Shown here: positions 8,288 through 16,617 of the stretch, piece by piece
Numbering within the stretch: the stretch's first letter is position 1
Layout of the letters: every line of letters starts with the position of its first letter
NCBI GenBank assembly: GCA_023409535.1
Contig: JAEYGZ010000013.1
Coordinates: forward strand, 124,001 to 188,000
Direction: 5' to 3'
Source of the DNA: Bacillota bacterium
Lineage (GTDB): Bacteria; Bacillota; Clostridia; Lachnospirales; Lachnospiraceae
DNA length: 64,000 nt
Position numbers and translations under genes: made by a program
The notes under the pieces: generated by a model
The model's database searches: none
What the model was told of the DNA's origin: nothing
The model's input: the letters and a program-made list of their open reading frames with translations, nothing else

Positions 8288-9059
8288 ATCCATTGACTAC
8301 TACGCCTACCGCTCCGGTTTGGGAAGCTGGAATACGGGTTATAAGGTGGTTTTCTCTGTGGGAGCATTAGTGACGGTGATTGGGGCAGATTCTGCCGGTA
8401 TTTCGATTGCAACCATGATATTTATGTTCTTCTTAAGTGTCATGGTCGGAAGAATACCTGCACGGACTTATATGGGATTGATGAAGCTTCCGGTCACCTT
8501 CCTTTTGATGGGAGCAGCGGCAATTCTGGTGCAGATCGGCAGCGGACAGAACAGCCTGTATTCTGTCAGCCTGTTTCAGACGAAGCTGTATATCACCGGA
8601 GACAGCCTGACGCTGGCTGGAAATGTGACCTTGAAGGCACTGGCGGCCATCAGCTCGCTATATATGCTGACGCTCTCCACACCCATGGGTGAGATTCTGT
8701 CCGTGTTGCGAAGGCTTCATGTGCCGGCTCTGGTATTGGACCTGATGCATCTGATCTACCGGTATATCTTTCTCCTGTCGGAAACCAATCAGAGGCAGAA
8801 GGATGCCGCACGGTCAAGACTGGGCTATCTTGATCTGAAGACCTCTTATCGTACCTTCAGCAGCGAGGCGGCCAATCTGTTGATTCTATCCTTGAAGAAG
8901 GCGGATATGTACTATGATGCGATGGAGGCAAGGGGTTATGAAGGAGGCGGCATGTTCTGGGAGGAGAAAAAAGGGCTGACAGGCAAACAGCTGTTGTACG
9001 GAGCTATCTATCTTGTGTTACTGATATTGGTTTTTATCATCTTACGGAGGAGTGGCTAA
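8265..9059 (+). CDS. cbiQ: Cobalt ECF transporter T component CbiQ
   Basis: The 264-residue membrane protein is the transmembrane coupling (T) subunit of the CbiMNQO cobalt importer. It begins HKEHEHKSIDYYAYRSGL, a histidine-rich N-terminus common in CbiQ, and has several hydrophobic segments (about 30-65, 70-95, 118-140 and 240-260). The coupling region near residues 180-230 includes RSRLGYLDLKTSYRTF and the MEARGYEG helix that contacts the ATPase. It overlaps cbiA by 23 bases and abuts cbiO directly. Confidence 0.93.
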   Translation: MHKEHEHKSIDYYAYRSGLGSWNTGYKVVFSVGALVTVIGADSAGISIATMIFMFFLSVMVGRIPARTYMGLMKLPVTFLLMGAAAILVQIGSGQNSLYSVSLFQTKLYITGDSLTLAGNVTLKALAAISSLYMLTLSTPMGEILSVLRRLHVPALVLDLMHLIYRYIFLLSETNQRQKDAARSRLGYLDLKTSYRTFSSEAANLLILSLKKADMYYDAMEARGYEGGGMFWEEKKGLTGKQLLYGAIYLVLLILVFIILRRSG

Positions 9060-9881
9060 ATGAAGGAGAAAATTCTGGAGGTCAATCATTTGGTATTTGC
9101 CTATGATAAAGATAATCCGGCCCTTAAGGATATCAGCCTTGCGTTCTACAAGCAGGAAAGGATTGCGGTTCTGGGGGCCAACGGCGCGGGCAAAACCACC
9201 TTTTTTCTAAATTTGAACGGGGTCAGGGAACCTGCATCCGGGGAAATCAGGTATCGCGGTGAGCTGATTGACAGGAAAAATAAGAATAAGCTGAGGCGCA
9301 GCGTGGGGATTGTCTTTCAGGATGCCGACAGCCAGATCATCGCTTCTACAGTTAAAGCTGAAGTAGCCTTCGGCCCTTTGAATATGAAGCTTACAAGAGC
9401 GGAGGTTGAGGAGAAGACTATGGAGGCCATCAGAGAAATGAAGCTAGAGGGCTATGTTGCACGGCCGCCCCACTATCTTAGCGGAGGTGAGAAAAAGAGA
9501 GTCAGTATTGCGGATATCCTCGCAATGGATTCTGAGATCATGATATTTGATGAACCCACTGCATCCTTGGACCCGGTCAATGCCCAGGTATTGGAGGAAA
9601 CTCTGGATAAAATCGAGCAGAAGGGTAAGACAATTCTTCTTTCCACCCATGATGTGGATTTTGCTTACCGGTTTGCCGAACGGATTTTGGTGTTTTGTGA
9701 CGGACGACTGATTGGAGACGGTACCGCACAGGAAATCTTTCGGAATGAGGTTTTACTTCAGAAAGCAAACCTGAAAAAACCGGTTTTCATGGAATTATAT
9801 GATCTGCTGAAAGAGAAAGGAAAAATCAGGGAGACAGCGGAGTATCCCAAGAAAATATCTGATTTTGCTTTACTACTATAG
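9060..9881 (+). CDS. cbiO: Cobalt ECF transporter ATP-binding protein CbiO
   Basis: The 273-residue ABC ATPase energises cobalt uptake with CbiQ, CbiM and CbiN. It has Walker A LGANGAGKTTFF near residue 37, the ECF-type Q-loop VFQDADSQI near residue 88, the signature LSGGEKKRVSIA near residue 139, and Walker B IMIFDEPTASLDP near residue 160. The ATG follows the cbiQ stop without a gap. The QO-MN gene order is a variant of the usual MNQO order. Confidence 0.94.
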   Translation: MKEKILEVNHLVFAYDKDNPALKDISLAFYKQERIAVLGANGAGKTTFFLNLNGVREPASGEIRYRGELIDRKNKNKLRRSVGIVFQDADSQIIASTVKAEVAFGPLNMKLTRAEVEEKTMEAIREMKLEGYVARPPHYLSGGEKKRVSIADILAMDSEIMIFDEPTASLDPVNAQVLEETLDKIEQKGKTILLSTHDVDFAYRFAERILVFCDGRLIGDGTAQEIFRNEVLLQKANLKKPVFMELYDLLKEKGKIRETAEYPKKISDFALLL

Positions 9882-9967
9882 GAGGGTGGTCATAACTGGT
9901 TGCTTACAGCGTTTTAACAACGCTTAAGATATAAAAAAGATTAAAACAAAAAAGAGAGGGAAAGAAA

Positions 9968-10717
9968 ATGACAACGAAACAGAAAAAGATGATTTTTGCA
10001 CTGGCAGTCGTCTCGGTAATCATGAGCTATACGCCAAAGGCCTATGCGATGCACATTATGGAGGGATACCTTTCACCGGCATTCTGTATTGCCTGGGGTG
10101 CCTTGTCCATTCCGTTTTTAGTAACAGGATATTTATCCATTAAGATGAAACTGAAGGAGAGCAGAAAGAATATTACCCTGCTTGCAATGGCGGGAGCATT
10201 TATCTTCGTAATATCCTCTTTGAAGATTCCGTCTGTGACGGGAAGCTGCTCCCATATGACAGGCACCGGTCTGGGCGCTATTTTATTCGGACCGGCGGCA
10301 GTCAGCATTCTGGGAATTATTGTCCTGCTGTTCCAGGCAATTCTGCTGGCTCATGGCGGATTAACCACCTTGGGTGCCAATACCTTTTCCATGGCGATTG
10401 CCGGACCGTTCTTAAGCTATGGCATCTATAAGCTTTGTACCAAATTAAAGGTAAACCGTCTGGTCAGTGTGTTCCTGGCAGCTTTTCTGGGGGATCTTTT
10501 TACCTATTGCATCACAAGCTTCCAACTTGCGCTGGCGTACCCGTCCGAAGAAGGCGGGGTCATGGCATCCGCCGGAAAATTTCTGGGAGTCTTTGCACCG
10601 ACACAGCTTCCCCTTGCGATACTGGAGGGTATCCTGACAGTTCTGATCATGATTGCCTTAAAAACATATGCAAGCCAGGAGCTTAAGCTGATTAATTTGG
10701 ATTTGGAGGAGAAATAG
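9968..10717 (+). CDS. cbiM: Cobalt ECF transporter S component CbiM
   Basis: CbiM is the metal-binding substrate component of the cobalt importer. A cleavable leader of about 27 residues ends at KAYA, exposing the mature N-terminus MHIMEGYLSPAFCIAW, whose Met-His pair is the known metal-binding end of CbiM. Conserved GSCSHMTGTGLGAILFGP and LLAHGGLTTLGANTFSMAIAGP follow, with about seven hydrophobic segments. A GAGAGGGAAAG ribosome binding site precedes the ATG after an 86-base gap from cbiO. Confidence 0.95.
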   Translation: MTTKQKKMIFALAVVSVIMSYTPKAYAMHIMEGYLSPAFCIAWGALSIPFLVTGYLSIKMKLKESRKNITLLAMAGAFIFVISSLKIPSVTGSCSHMTGTGLGAILFGPAAVSILGIIVLLFQAILLAHGGLTTLGANTFSMAIAGPFLSYGIYKLCTKLKVNRLVSVFLAAFLGDLFTYCITSFQLALAYPSEEGGVMASAGKFLGVFAPTQLPLAILEGILTVLIMIALKTYASQELKLINLDLEEK

Positions 10718-10718
10718 T

Positions 10719-11042
10719 ATGAGTAAGACAAAGAAAACAGTTATCGTATTGATTATTGCTGCATTATTGATCGCGTTTGTACCGCTCTTTGCATTAAAAG
10801 GAGCGGAGTTCGGCGGCTCCGACGATGCCGGAAGCGTTATGATCGAAAGCATCACAGGCAGCTATGAGCCCTGGTTTACCCCGGTTCTGGAGAATATGAT
10901 CAACGGAGAGCTTCCAGGTGAGGTGGAGAGTCTGCTGTTCTGCCTGCAGACAGGTATCGGCATCGGCATTCTGGCCTTTTGCATGGGACGTCTTGTGGAA
11001 CGTAAAAAGCATACCAATATAAATGCAAAGGAAAACGCATGA
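10719..11042 (+). CDS. cbiN: Cobalt transport protein CbiN
   Basis: CbiN is the small accessory membrane subunit that stimulates metal uptake by CbiMQO. This 107-residue protein has the expected two transmembrane segments (about 8-26 and 78-95) flanking an extracellular loop with EFGGSDDAGSVMIESI and YEPWFTPV. It starts one base after the cbiM stop and its stop overlaps cbiK by four bases. Confidence 0.92.
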   Translation: MSKTKKTVIVLIIAALLIAFVPLFALKGAEFGGSDDAGSVMIESITGSYEPWFTPVLENMINGELPGEVESLLFCLQTGIGIGILAFCMGRLVERKKHTNINAKENA

Positions 11043-11872
11043 ATCAGGGAATATTGATTGTCAGCTTTGGTACGACACATAAAGAGACCAGAGAAAAAAA
11101 TATTGAAAAATTAGTGCAGACAGTCCGGGAAGTTTTCCCGGACCGGAGCATCTATCAGGCATATTCCAGCAATATCGTAAGAAGTATCTTAAAGAGAAGA
11201 GATAACCTGATTATCCCTAATGTAAGAGAAGCCTTACAGCAGATGCAGCAGGAGGGAATTACGCAGGTAATCATTCTCCCGACACATATCATAGACGGTA
11301 TTGAGAATAACCGGATGAAGCAGACGGCAGACGGCTGCCGGGATTTATTTATGGATCTAAAGCTGGCGCGGGTGCTTCTTGACAATGAAGCTGATTGCAA
11401 AGATACGGCAAAAGCATTATGGAAGGAAATCAAAGCGGAAGCGGGAAATTCACCTGTGATCTTAATGGGACACGGGTCTGTCAATGTGGCGGACCGCTTT
11501 TATTCGAGGCTGGAGACTGAGCTGCGCAGCCTGTCAGGGCAGCAAATCTATATTGCAACCGTGGAAGGCTCCATTACGATTGAGCATGTAATAGAAAAGC
11601 TGAATGCATCCGCAGAAAAAAGAGAATATGAAAAAGGGCGTGTGCTGCTGTTACCATTTATGCTGGTAGCGGGAGATCATGCTGTGAATGATATGGCCGG
11701 TGAGGAGGATTCCTTTGCGGCAAAGCTTCGGGATGCCGGTTATGAACCGGAATGTATTCTAAGAGGTATCGGAGAATATGAAGAGATACGCAGGCTTTAT
11801 ATTAAACATTTAAGAGAGGCAAGTACTCTGCCCAATGTGCACAAGCGGCACGCTGCGCAAACTAATTCGTAG
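11039..11872 (+). CDS. cbiK: Sirohydrochlorin cobaltochelatase CbiK
   Basis: CbiK inserts cobalt into sirohydrochlorin, the entry step of the anaerobic pathway, so it sits next to the cobalt importer. The 277-residue protein starts GILIVSFGTTHKETREKNI, has the metal-binding ILMGHGS segment with His145, and a second histidine in LVAGDHAVNDMAGE (His214), matching the two catalytic histidines known in the family. No signal peptide, so cytoplasmic. The last eleven residues (VHKRHAAQTNS) are encoded by a GC-rich stretch sharing 14 bases with a hairpin near 14.65 kb, so the tail may derive from a dispersed repeat. Confidence 0.94.
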   Translation: MNQGILIVSFGTTHKETREKNIEKLVQTVREVFPDRSIYQAYSSNIVRSILKRRDNLIIPNVREALQQMQQEGITQVIILPTHIIDGIENNRMKQTADGCRDLFMDLKLARVLLDNEADCKDTAKALWKEIKAEAGNSPVILMGHGSVNVADRFYSRLETELRSLSGQQIYIATVEGSITIEHVIEKLNASAEKREYEKGRVLLLPFMLVAGDHAVNDMAGEEDSFAAKLRDAGYEPECILRGIGEYEEIRRLYIKHLREASTLPNVHKRHAAQTNS

Positions 11873-11903
11873 ACCGGGGTGTGGTATGGCGGAGTAATAA
11901 GAG

Positions 11904-12836
11904 ATGATGAGAAATATTATAAAAATTATAATTTTAACAATTGGTCTGTGTCTTTTGGGAGGATGCGCAAAACAAAACAGCAATGTTGCTGCTTCTCCGG
12001 AAGAAGCCATTACCTTCACTGATGACCTGGGCTATACGGTGGCGGTTGACCATCCCCAAAAGACTGCTGTATTATCCGGCAGCTATGCGGATGCATGGCA
12101 GCTGGCCGGCGGAGTAATCGCTGCCGCCACTGAGGATGCGGAGGATTTTCTTCAGAATCCGGATAAGGCAGTTAGTCTTGGCAAAATAAACAGTCCGAAT
12201 ATTGAAACTATGATTGCCGAGAAGGTTGATTTTGCAATTCTGTCCGGGGCGATGGCAGAGCAGGTGAAGTTACGCGACACCCTGGAAGCGGCAGGGATCA
12301 CGACAGCTTATTTTAAGGTGGAAACCTTTGAGGATTATGCAGAAATGATGAAAATCCTTACGGATATTACCGGGAATAAGGAATTATATCAGATGAATGT
12401 GGAGGACATACGCGACGGGATTGCGGCACAGATTGCGAGAGCAGACGGCAGCAATCCGACGGTTTTATTCTTAAGAGCGTATTCCACCGGTGTTAAGGTA
12501 CAGGGAAGCGATACCATGACAGGTCAGATGCTGAAGGAGCTGGGCTGTGTGAACATTGCGGACGGTGAGGAGACATTGCTGAAGGAGCTGAATATGGAAG
12601 CAATCCTTGCAGCCGATCCGGATTATATCTTTGTAACTACCATGGGAGAATCACAGGAGGCCGCGCTTAAGATGGTGGACGAGCTGCTGGTTTTAAATCC
12701 TGCCTGGAGCGGACTTACCGCGGTAAAGGAAGGCCGTTATCATGTATTACCGAAGGAACTGTTTCATTTAAAACCGAACAAGCGCTGGGGAGAGAGCTAT
12801 CAGATATTGGCGGATTATTTATATGGTGAAAAGTAA
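11904..12836 (+). CDS. Substrate-binding lipoprotein of a BtuF/FecB-type importer
   Basis: The 310-residue protein has an N-terminal lipoprotein signal with lipobox LLGGC (Cys21). The mature part begins ITFTDDLGYTVAVDHPQKTAVL, the classic opening of type-III periplasmic binding proteins for cobalamin, haem or ferric siderophores. It is the binding component for the permease and ATPase directly downstream. Position within a cobalamin operon favours a corrinoid ligand, but the sequence alone does not exclude another metal chelate. ATG 11904 and ATG 11907 are both usable. Confidence 0.85.
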   Translation: MMRNIIKIIILTIGLCLLGGCAKQNSNVAASPEEAITFTDDLGYTVAVDHPQKTAVLSGSYADAWQLAGGVIAAATEDAEDFLQNPDKAVSLGKINSPNIETMIAEKVDFAILSGAMAEQVKLRDTLEAAGITTAYFKVETFEDYAEMMKILTDITGNKELYQMNVEDIRDGIAAQIARADGSNPTVLFLRAYSTGVKVQGSDTMTGQMLKELGCVNIADGEETLLKELNMEAILAADPDYIFVTTMGESQEAALKMVDELLVLNPAWSGLTAVKEGRYHVLPKELFHLKPNKRWGESYQILADYLYGEK

Positions 12837-13830
12837 GCATGCAAGGAAGGCACAAAAAAGAATATGGGTAATACTGCTGTTGCTTCTGCTTATGATATGC
12901 ATAGGTATTATAGACGGTGCAGCAAAAATATCCCTTAAGGATGTGAAAGAACTGCTTTTGGGAGACAATATTACGGCAGCAGGCCGGATCTTACTGTATG
13001 TTCGATTTCCCCGGGTGGCAGGCGCAGTAATCGCCGGAGCCGGGCTTTCGGTGGCAGGTGCCGTCATTCAGACAATTTTGAACAATCCCCTTGCCGGTCC
13101 TAATATAATCGGAGTAAATTCCGGAGCCGGACTGGCTGTGGTTTTGTGCGGGCTTCTGCTGCCGGGGACCTATTTGCTGCTGCCGGCAGCAGCCTTTGCC
13201 GGGGCATTTCTGACTGTTATTCTTGTGTATTATCTGGGGAAGAGAACAGGCTCCTCAAAGATTACGCTGATCCTGGCGGGAGTCGCCATCAACAGCTTTC
13301 TGGGCGGAATAACGGATGCTGTTTATACCCTCAGCGAGGAATCCCTGATTGCAGGCAATGCCTTCAAGATCGGCGGATTAAATGGAGTTAATGCAGCAAT
13401 TCTAAAATATGCCGCAGTATTTGTGGTCATAGCAATCATTGTTGTTCTTCTGCTGCACAATGAACTGGAGGTATTGTCCTTAGGGGAAGAAACCGCTAAG
13501 ACACTGGGACTTCCGGTGACCTTCTACCGCTTTCTGTTTCTGATGCTGGCAGCCGTATTATCCGGTGCGGCTGTGAGCTTTGCAGGACTTCTTGGATTTG
13601 TGGGATTGATTGTTCCCCATATTGCCAGAATGCTGGTAGGAGAGGAATGCAAATACTTCATTTTGGCCTCTGCCTTGCTCGGAGCCTTGATGCTGTCAGC
13701 CTGTGACTATATCGCCAGGACCTGGTTTGCGCCCTATGAGCTGCCGGTGGGGATCATTTTATCCTTTGTGGGAGCGCCGTTCTTTGTATGGCTGTTATTT
13801 CGCGGCAGAAGGAGGAACCGGAATGCTTAA
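12823..13830 (+). CDS. FecCD-family permease (BtuC-like)
   Basis: The 335-residue integral membrane protein has about nine to ten hydrophobic segments and the FecCD hallmark stretches RFPRVAGAVIAGAGLSVAGAVIQ near residue 65, NPLAGPNIIGVNSGAGL near residue 88, and the cytoplasmic coupling region GLVGLIVPHIARM near residue 265. It overlaps the binding-protein gene by 14 bases and runs past the start of the ATPase gene, so the three are translated as a unit. Likely imports corrinoids, judged from context. Confidence 0.88.
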   Translation: MVKSKHARKAQKRIWVILLLLLLMICIGIIDGAAKISLKDVKELLLGDNITAAGRILLYVRFPRVAGAVIAGAGLSVAGAVIQTILNNPLAGPNIIGVNSGAGLAVVLCGLLLPGTYLLLPAAAFAGAFLTVILVYYLGKRTGSSKITLILAGVAINSFLGGITDAVYTLSEESLIAGNAFKIGGLNGVNAAILKYAAVFVVIAIIVVLLLHNELEVLSLGEETAKTLGLPVTFYRFLFLMLAAVLSGAAVSFAGLLGFVGLIVPHIARMLVGEECKYFILASALLGALMLSACDYIARTWFAPYELPVGIILSFVGAPFFVWLLFRGRRRNRNA

Positions 13831-14590
13831 GCTTGAGAATGTCACAGCCGGTTACGGTAAGCTTCCGGTGGTCAAAGGTATTACTGCGGAATTGGAAAAG
13901 GGCAGGATAACAACGATTATCGGCCCGAACGGCACCGGTAAAAGCACCCTTCTTAAGGCAATTGTGGGTCTGTGCGAGCTTCAGCAGGGAACGGTTTGGC
14001 TGGAAGGGAAGAACAGAGAGAACATCGGGAATAAAGAATTTGCCAGGCAGGTATCCTATCTGCCGCAGGTTCGTGCAGCCGGAGCAATTACCGTAGAACG
14101 AATGGTGCTTCATGGCAGATTTCCATACCTTTCTTACCCGAGACATTACCGCAGGGAGGATTATGAATACTGCACAAGAGCAATGGAGAGAACAGGAATC
14201 TTGTCTCTGCGGGATAAGAGAGTGGAGGAGCTCTCCGGAGGAGAGAGGCAGAAGGTATATCTGGCTATGGCATTAGCCGGAGAGACAGAGCTGTTTTTAT
14301 TTGATGAGCCTACCACCTATCTTGATATCCGCTATCAGCTGGAGCTGCTGCAGATCATGGAGGAGCTGAAGGAACAGGGCAGGACAATCCTTGCCGTTCT
14401 GCATGACCTGGATTACGCCATGCGGTTATCAGATGCCATGATCGTCATGAAGCAGGGTGAGGTTGTTATGACCGGAACGCCGGAATGTATCCAGAGGAGC
14501 GGTATCCTGGATGAGGTCTATGGAATTAGAGTGAAAAGCTTCCTGGATGAGGAAGGAAAGAAACATTTTTATTTCGATCAGCGAAGGTAG
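13823..14590 (+). CDS. ABC transporter ATP-binding protein (BtuD/FecE-like)
   Basis: The 255-residue ATPase has Walker A IGPNGTGKSTLLKAI near residue 33, signature LSGGERQKVYLAMAL near residue 135 and Walker B LFLFDEPTTYLDI near residue 155. The open frame extends upstream to 13703 inside the permease gene, but ATG 13823 is preferred: it has GGAGGA at 13811-13816 and gives the family-typical start LKLENVTAGYG. A perfect inverted repeat begins at the last base of the stop codon. Confidence 0.9.
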   Translation: MLKLENVTAGYGKLPVVKGITAELEKGRITTIIGPNGTGKSTLLKAIVGLCELQQGTVWLEGKNRENIGNKEFARQVSYLPQVRAAGAITVERMVLHGRFPYLSYPRHYRREDYEYCTRAMERTGILSLRDKRVEELSGGERQKVYLAMALAGETELFLFDEPTTYLDIRYQLELLQIMEELKEQGRTILAVLHDLDYAMRLSDAMIVMKQGEVVMTGTPECIQRSGILDEVYGIRVKSFLDEEGKKHFYFDQRR

Positions 14591-14619
14591 TGTGAATTAT
14601 TGAAAAGCATAATTCACAC
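14590..14619 (+). terminator. Perfect 11-bp hairpin at the end of the ABC ATPase gene
   Basis: Bases 14590-14600 (GTGTGAATTAT) pair perfectly with 14609-14619 around an 8-base loop, starting on the last base of the TAG stop. No T run follows, so it may be a processing or stabilising structure and not a factor-independent terminator. Confidence 0.45.
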
Positions 14620-14625
14620 TTGGAA

Positions 14626-14655
14626 GTTTGTGCCTGCGTCATCCTCGGCGCAAAC
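14626..14655 (+). repeat. Hairpin-forming element sharing a core with the cbiK 3' end
   Basis: Bases 14626-14634 (GTTTGTGCC) pair with 14647-14655 (GGCGCAAAC) with one G-U pair and a 12-base loop. The right arm with its flank, GCGCAAACTAATTC (14648-14661), recurs exactly at 11855-11868 within the 3' end of cbiK. The rest of 14591-14855 holds no gene that I can support. Confidence 0.4.
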
Positions 14656-14855
14656 TAATTCAAAGATGCAGGCATGTTATGTTAGTGTGGATAGTCCCGC
14701 AAAGAATATGCAGGCCAAATGTGAAGAGGAAACTTGTCCCCATAGGAAAAATAGTAAAAGCGGCTGTTCTTCACAGTTTATTTCAAAAAGGTATGGGTGT
14801 TGGGCAGGTATGTAAGTGAATATGCCTTAATGTGGGAATATGGAGGTTGGTAATC

Positions 14856-15554
14856 ATGGGTAGAATATTATATGGGATCGGTGTGGGTCCGGGAGATCCT
14901 GAGTTATTGACTTTGAAGGCGTTAAGATGCATCAGGGAAAGCGATGTTATTATTCTTCCTGCAAAGACAAAAGAGGAATGCTATGCATATCGGATCGTTG
15001 AGAAAGTATACCCGCAGATAAAGGAGAAAGAAATTAGGTGCATGCCTTTTCCGATGATCAAGGAGAAAGAGGTATTGAAGCAGGTCCACCAAGGGATATA
15101 TGAAGATATCTTAAATCTGTTAGAACAGGATAAGACCGTTGTATTTCTTGTCATTGGTGATCCTTCCATCTATTCTACCTACAGCTATATCCATACCAGG
15201 GTAATACAGAATCAGGGTACTGCAGTCATGATAAGCGGCATTCCTTCTTTTTGTGCAGCTGCGGCTGCCCTGGGTATTTCCCTGGGAGATAATAAGGATG
15301 AGATACATATCATACCCGGCTCCTATGAGATCGGCCGCACTTTAACGCTGAGCGGTACAAAGATTTACATGAAGTCGGGAAAGAAGCTTGCCGAATTAAA
15401 GAAGGCTTTATCGGAGTATGGGAACACGGAACGGCCGGAGGTTTATGCCGTATCAAATTGCGGTATGGAGAATGAGGCAATCAGTGTCGGGTTAGCTGAT
15501 CTGAAGGAAGAAAGCGGCTATCTGACCATCGTGATTGTGAAAGAAAAAGCTTGA
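14856..15554 (+). CDS. cbiL: Cobalt-precorrin-2 C20-methyltransferase CbiL
   Basis: A tetrapyrrole methylase of about 232 residues. It opens GRILYGIGVGPGDPELLTLKA and has FLVIGDPSIYSTY near residue 93 and ISGIPSFCAAAAALGI near residue 122, which fit CbiL/CobI, the enzyme that methylates C20 right after cobalt insertion. ATG 14856 is chosen: TGGAGG at 14841-14846 is well placed, while an upstream in-frame GTG (14832) has no such site. It completes the ring-methylation set in this cluster (C1, C5/C15, C11, C17, C20). Confidence 0.92.
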   Translation: MGRILYGIGVGPGDPELLTLKALRCIRESDVIILPAKTKEECYAYRIVEKVYPQIKEKEIRCMPFPMIKEKEVLKQVHQGIYEDILNLLEQDKTVVFLVIGDPSIYSTYSYIHTRVIQNQGTAVMISGIPSFCAAAAALGISLGDNKDEIHIIPGSYEIGRTLTLSGTKIYMKSGKKLAELKKALSEYGNTERPEVYAVSNCGMENEAISVGLADLKEESGYLTIVIVKEKA

Positions 15555-15570
15555 AAGGATGGAGAAAAGC

Positions 15571-15807
15571 ATGGAGAATTCCTATCGTTTTTTTGAAAAC
15601 AGGGACTGCAAATATTTCCCGTGTCATAAGGAGCTTGAGGATTTTAACTGTCTTTTCTGCTACTGTCCTTTTTATACAAGGGAGAACTGCCCCGGAAAAC
15701 CGGAATATAAAGAATATCATGACAAAAGGATAAAGGTATGTACAAACTGTACCTTTCCCCACAGACCGGAAAACTATGAATTAATTATTAAATTACTGAA
15801 AAATTGA
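15571..15807 (+). CDS. Small cysteine-rich protein linked to cobalamin genes
   Basis: A 78-residue protein with eight cysteines in a CPCH-like, FCYCPF and VCTNC arrangement. It matches my recollection of the small cysteine-rich domain (Pfam PF04071) found beside or fused to cobalamin genes in clostridia and archaea. The cysteines suggest a zinc or iron-sulfur site; the function is unknown. ATG 15571 is preferred, with GGAG at 15561-15564; an in-frame ATG at 15559 is the alternative. It follows cbiL by 16 bases and is the last gene of the cluster. Confidence 0.75.
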   Translation: MENSYRFFENRDCKYFPCHKELEDFNCLFCYCPFYTRENCPGKPEYKEYHDKRIKVCTNCTFPHRPENYELIIKLLKN

Positions 15808-15889
15808 ATGATACTTCCTGCAGCTGTCAAGGGGCAATTTCTGACCGGAGTCTGTGATCAGATTAGCAGCAAGGACAACTGCATCCGTC

Positions 15890-16393
15890 TTATCTGGCGG
15901 CAGGATTGTTAAACCAGTTAATCATTGCATCTAAATGCTCTGGCGGAATTTTATCCGCCACCTGCTCATGCAGCCAGGATAGGGTTTTACCGCTCAGATA
16001 TTGTCTCATTTTTTCTTCTGCCTCAAGCATGACGACCTTGATCAGGCAAGGGCACTTTGTGTAAGAAGCGGGCAGATTTTTCTTATCAAGCAACACTTCC
16101 TTTTGTCTGATCTCCGCACATTGAAACATAGCTGCCTTGCCCTCGATGGCTTCCACCACATCCCAAAATGTAATATCCTGCGGGGAACGGGCTAGCGCAT
16201 AGCCGCCGTTCACACCTGAGATTGACTTTACAATCCCGGATTTCCTCAGCTTGGTATACATTTTGGATAAATAGGTCTCAGATACGCCCTGATAGGTCGC
16301 CAGATCCTTAATACCAATGGGTTTTCCGTTTGGGATATCAACCATATATAACAGACAATGTAGTGCATATTCCACGCCGATTGAAAATTGCAT
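15890..16393 (-). CDS. Rrf2-family transcriptional regulator
   Basis: The 167-residue protein starts QFSIGVEYALHCLLYMVDI and has the winged-helix segment GVSETYLSKMYTKLRKSGIVKSISGVNGGYAL, typical of Rrf2 proteins. C-terminal cysteines (FQCAEI and TKCPCL) could ligate an iron-sulfur cluster or sense redox state as in IscR/NsrR relatives, although the spacing is not the IscR spacing. It diverges from the flavin-binding gene at 16618, and the shared upstream region contains a palindrome over the predicted transcription start. Confidence 0.9.
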   Translation of the reverse strand: MQFSIGVEYALHCLLYMVDIPNGKPIGIKDLATYQGVSETYLSKMYTKLRKSGIVKSISGVNGGYALARSPQDITFWDVVEAIEGKAAMFQCAEIRQKEVLLDKKNLPASYTKCPCLIKVVMLEAEEKMRQYLSGKTLSWLHEQVADKIPPEHLDAMINWFNNPAAR

Positions 16394-16508
16394 TGTAAAT
16401 AACCTCCCGATTCCCGATGATAATGATGAAAAGCCTTATTAAATGATAATGTAATACAGATAGAATGTCAATCCGCGAGATATGGCAGATACTTCTTGTC
16501 TATAATTA

Positions 16509-16537
16509 TTGACAAAAATAGATTAACTTATTATAAT
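16509..16537 (+). promoter_or_regulatory. Consensus sigma-A promoter of the flavin-binding gene
   Basis: TTGACA at 16509-16514 and TATAAT at 16532-16537 are separated by 17 bases, a perfect match to the consensus for vegetative promoters, reading toward the gene at 16618. Confidence 0.85.
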
Positions 16538-16544
16538 ATAATCG

Positions 16545-16561
16545 TAGATAACATGTATCTA
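16545..16561. promoter_or_regulatory. Palindromic operator candidate for the Rrf2 regulator
   Basis: TAGATA-ACATG-TATCTA is a perfect inverted repeat located seven bases past the -10 box, over the expected transcription start. A related AGATATCT palindrome lies at 16582-16589. The position fits repression by the adjacent Rrf2 protein. Confidence 0.6.
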
Positions 16562-16617
16562 TAATATATGATTATATTGACAGATATCTATCGAATTCAA
16601 AAACAGGAGGTATCACA

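Noticed and set aside
13703..13822. Upstream extension of the ABC ATPase frame into the permease gene
   Set aside because: ATG 13823 has a proper GGAGGA site and gives the family-typical N-terminus.
14600..14830. Overlapping 63- and 71-codon frames, one with many cysteines, in the gap before cbiL
   Set aside because: They begin with TTG or lack a ribosome binding site, overlap hairpin elements, and match no family that I recognise.
14591..14855. Possible cobalamin riboswitch ahead of cbiL
   Set aside because: I could not find the conserved B12-box type segments or the GCCACTG core, and the hairpins present do not build the expected fold.
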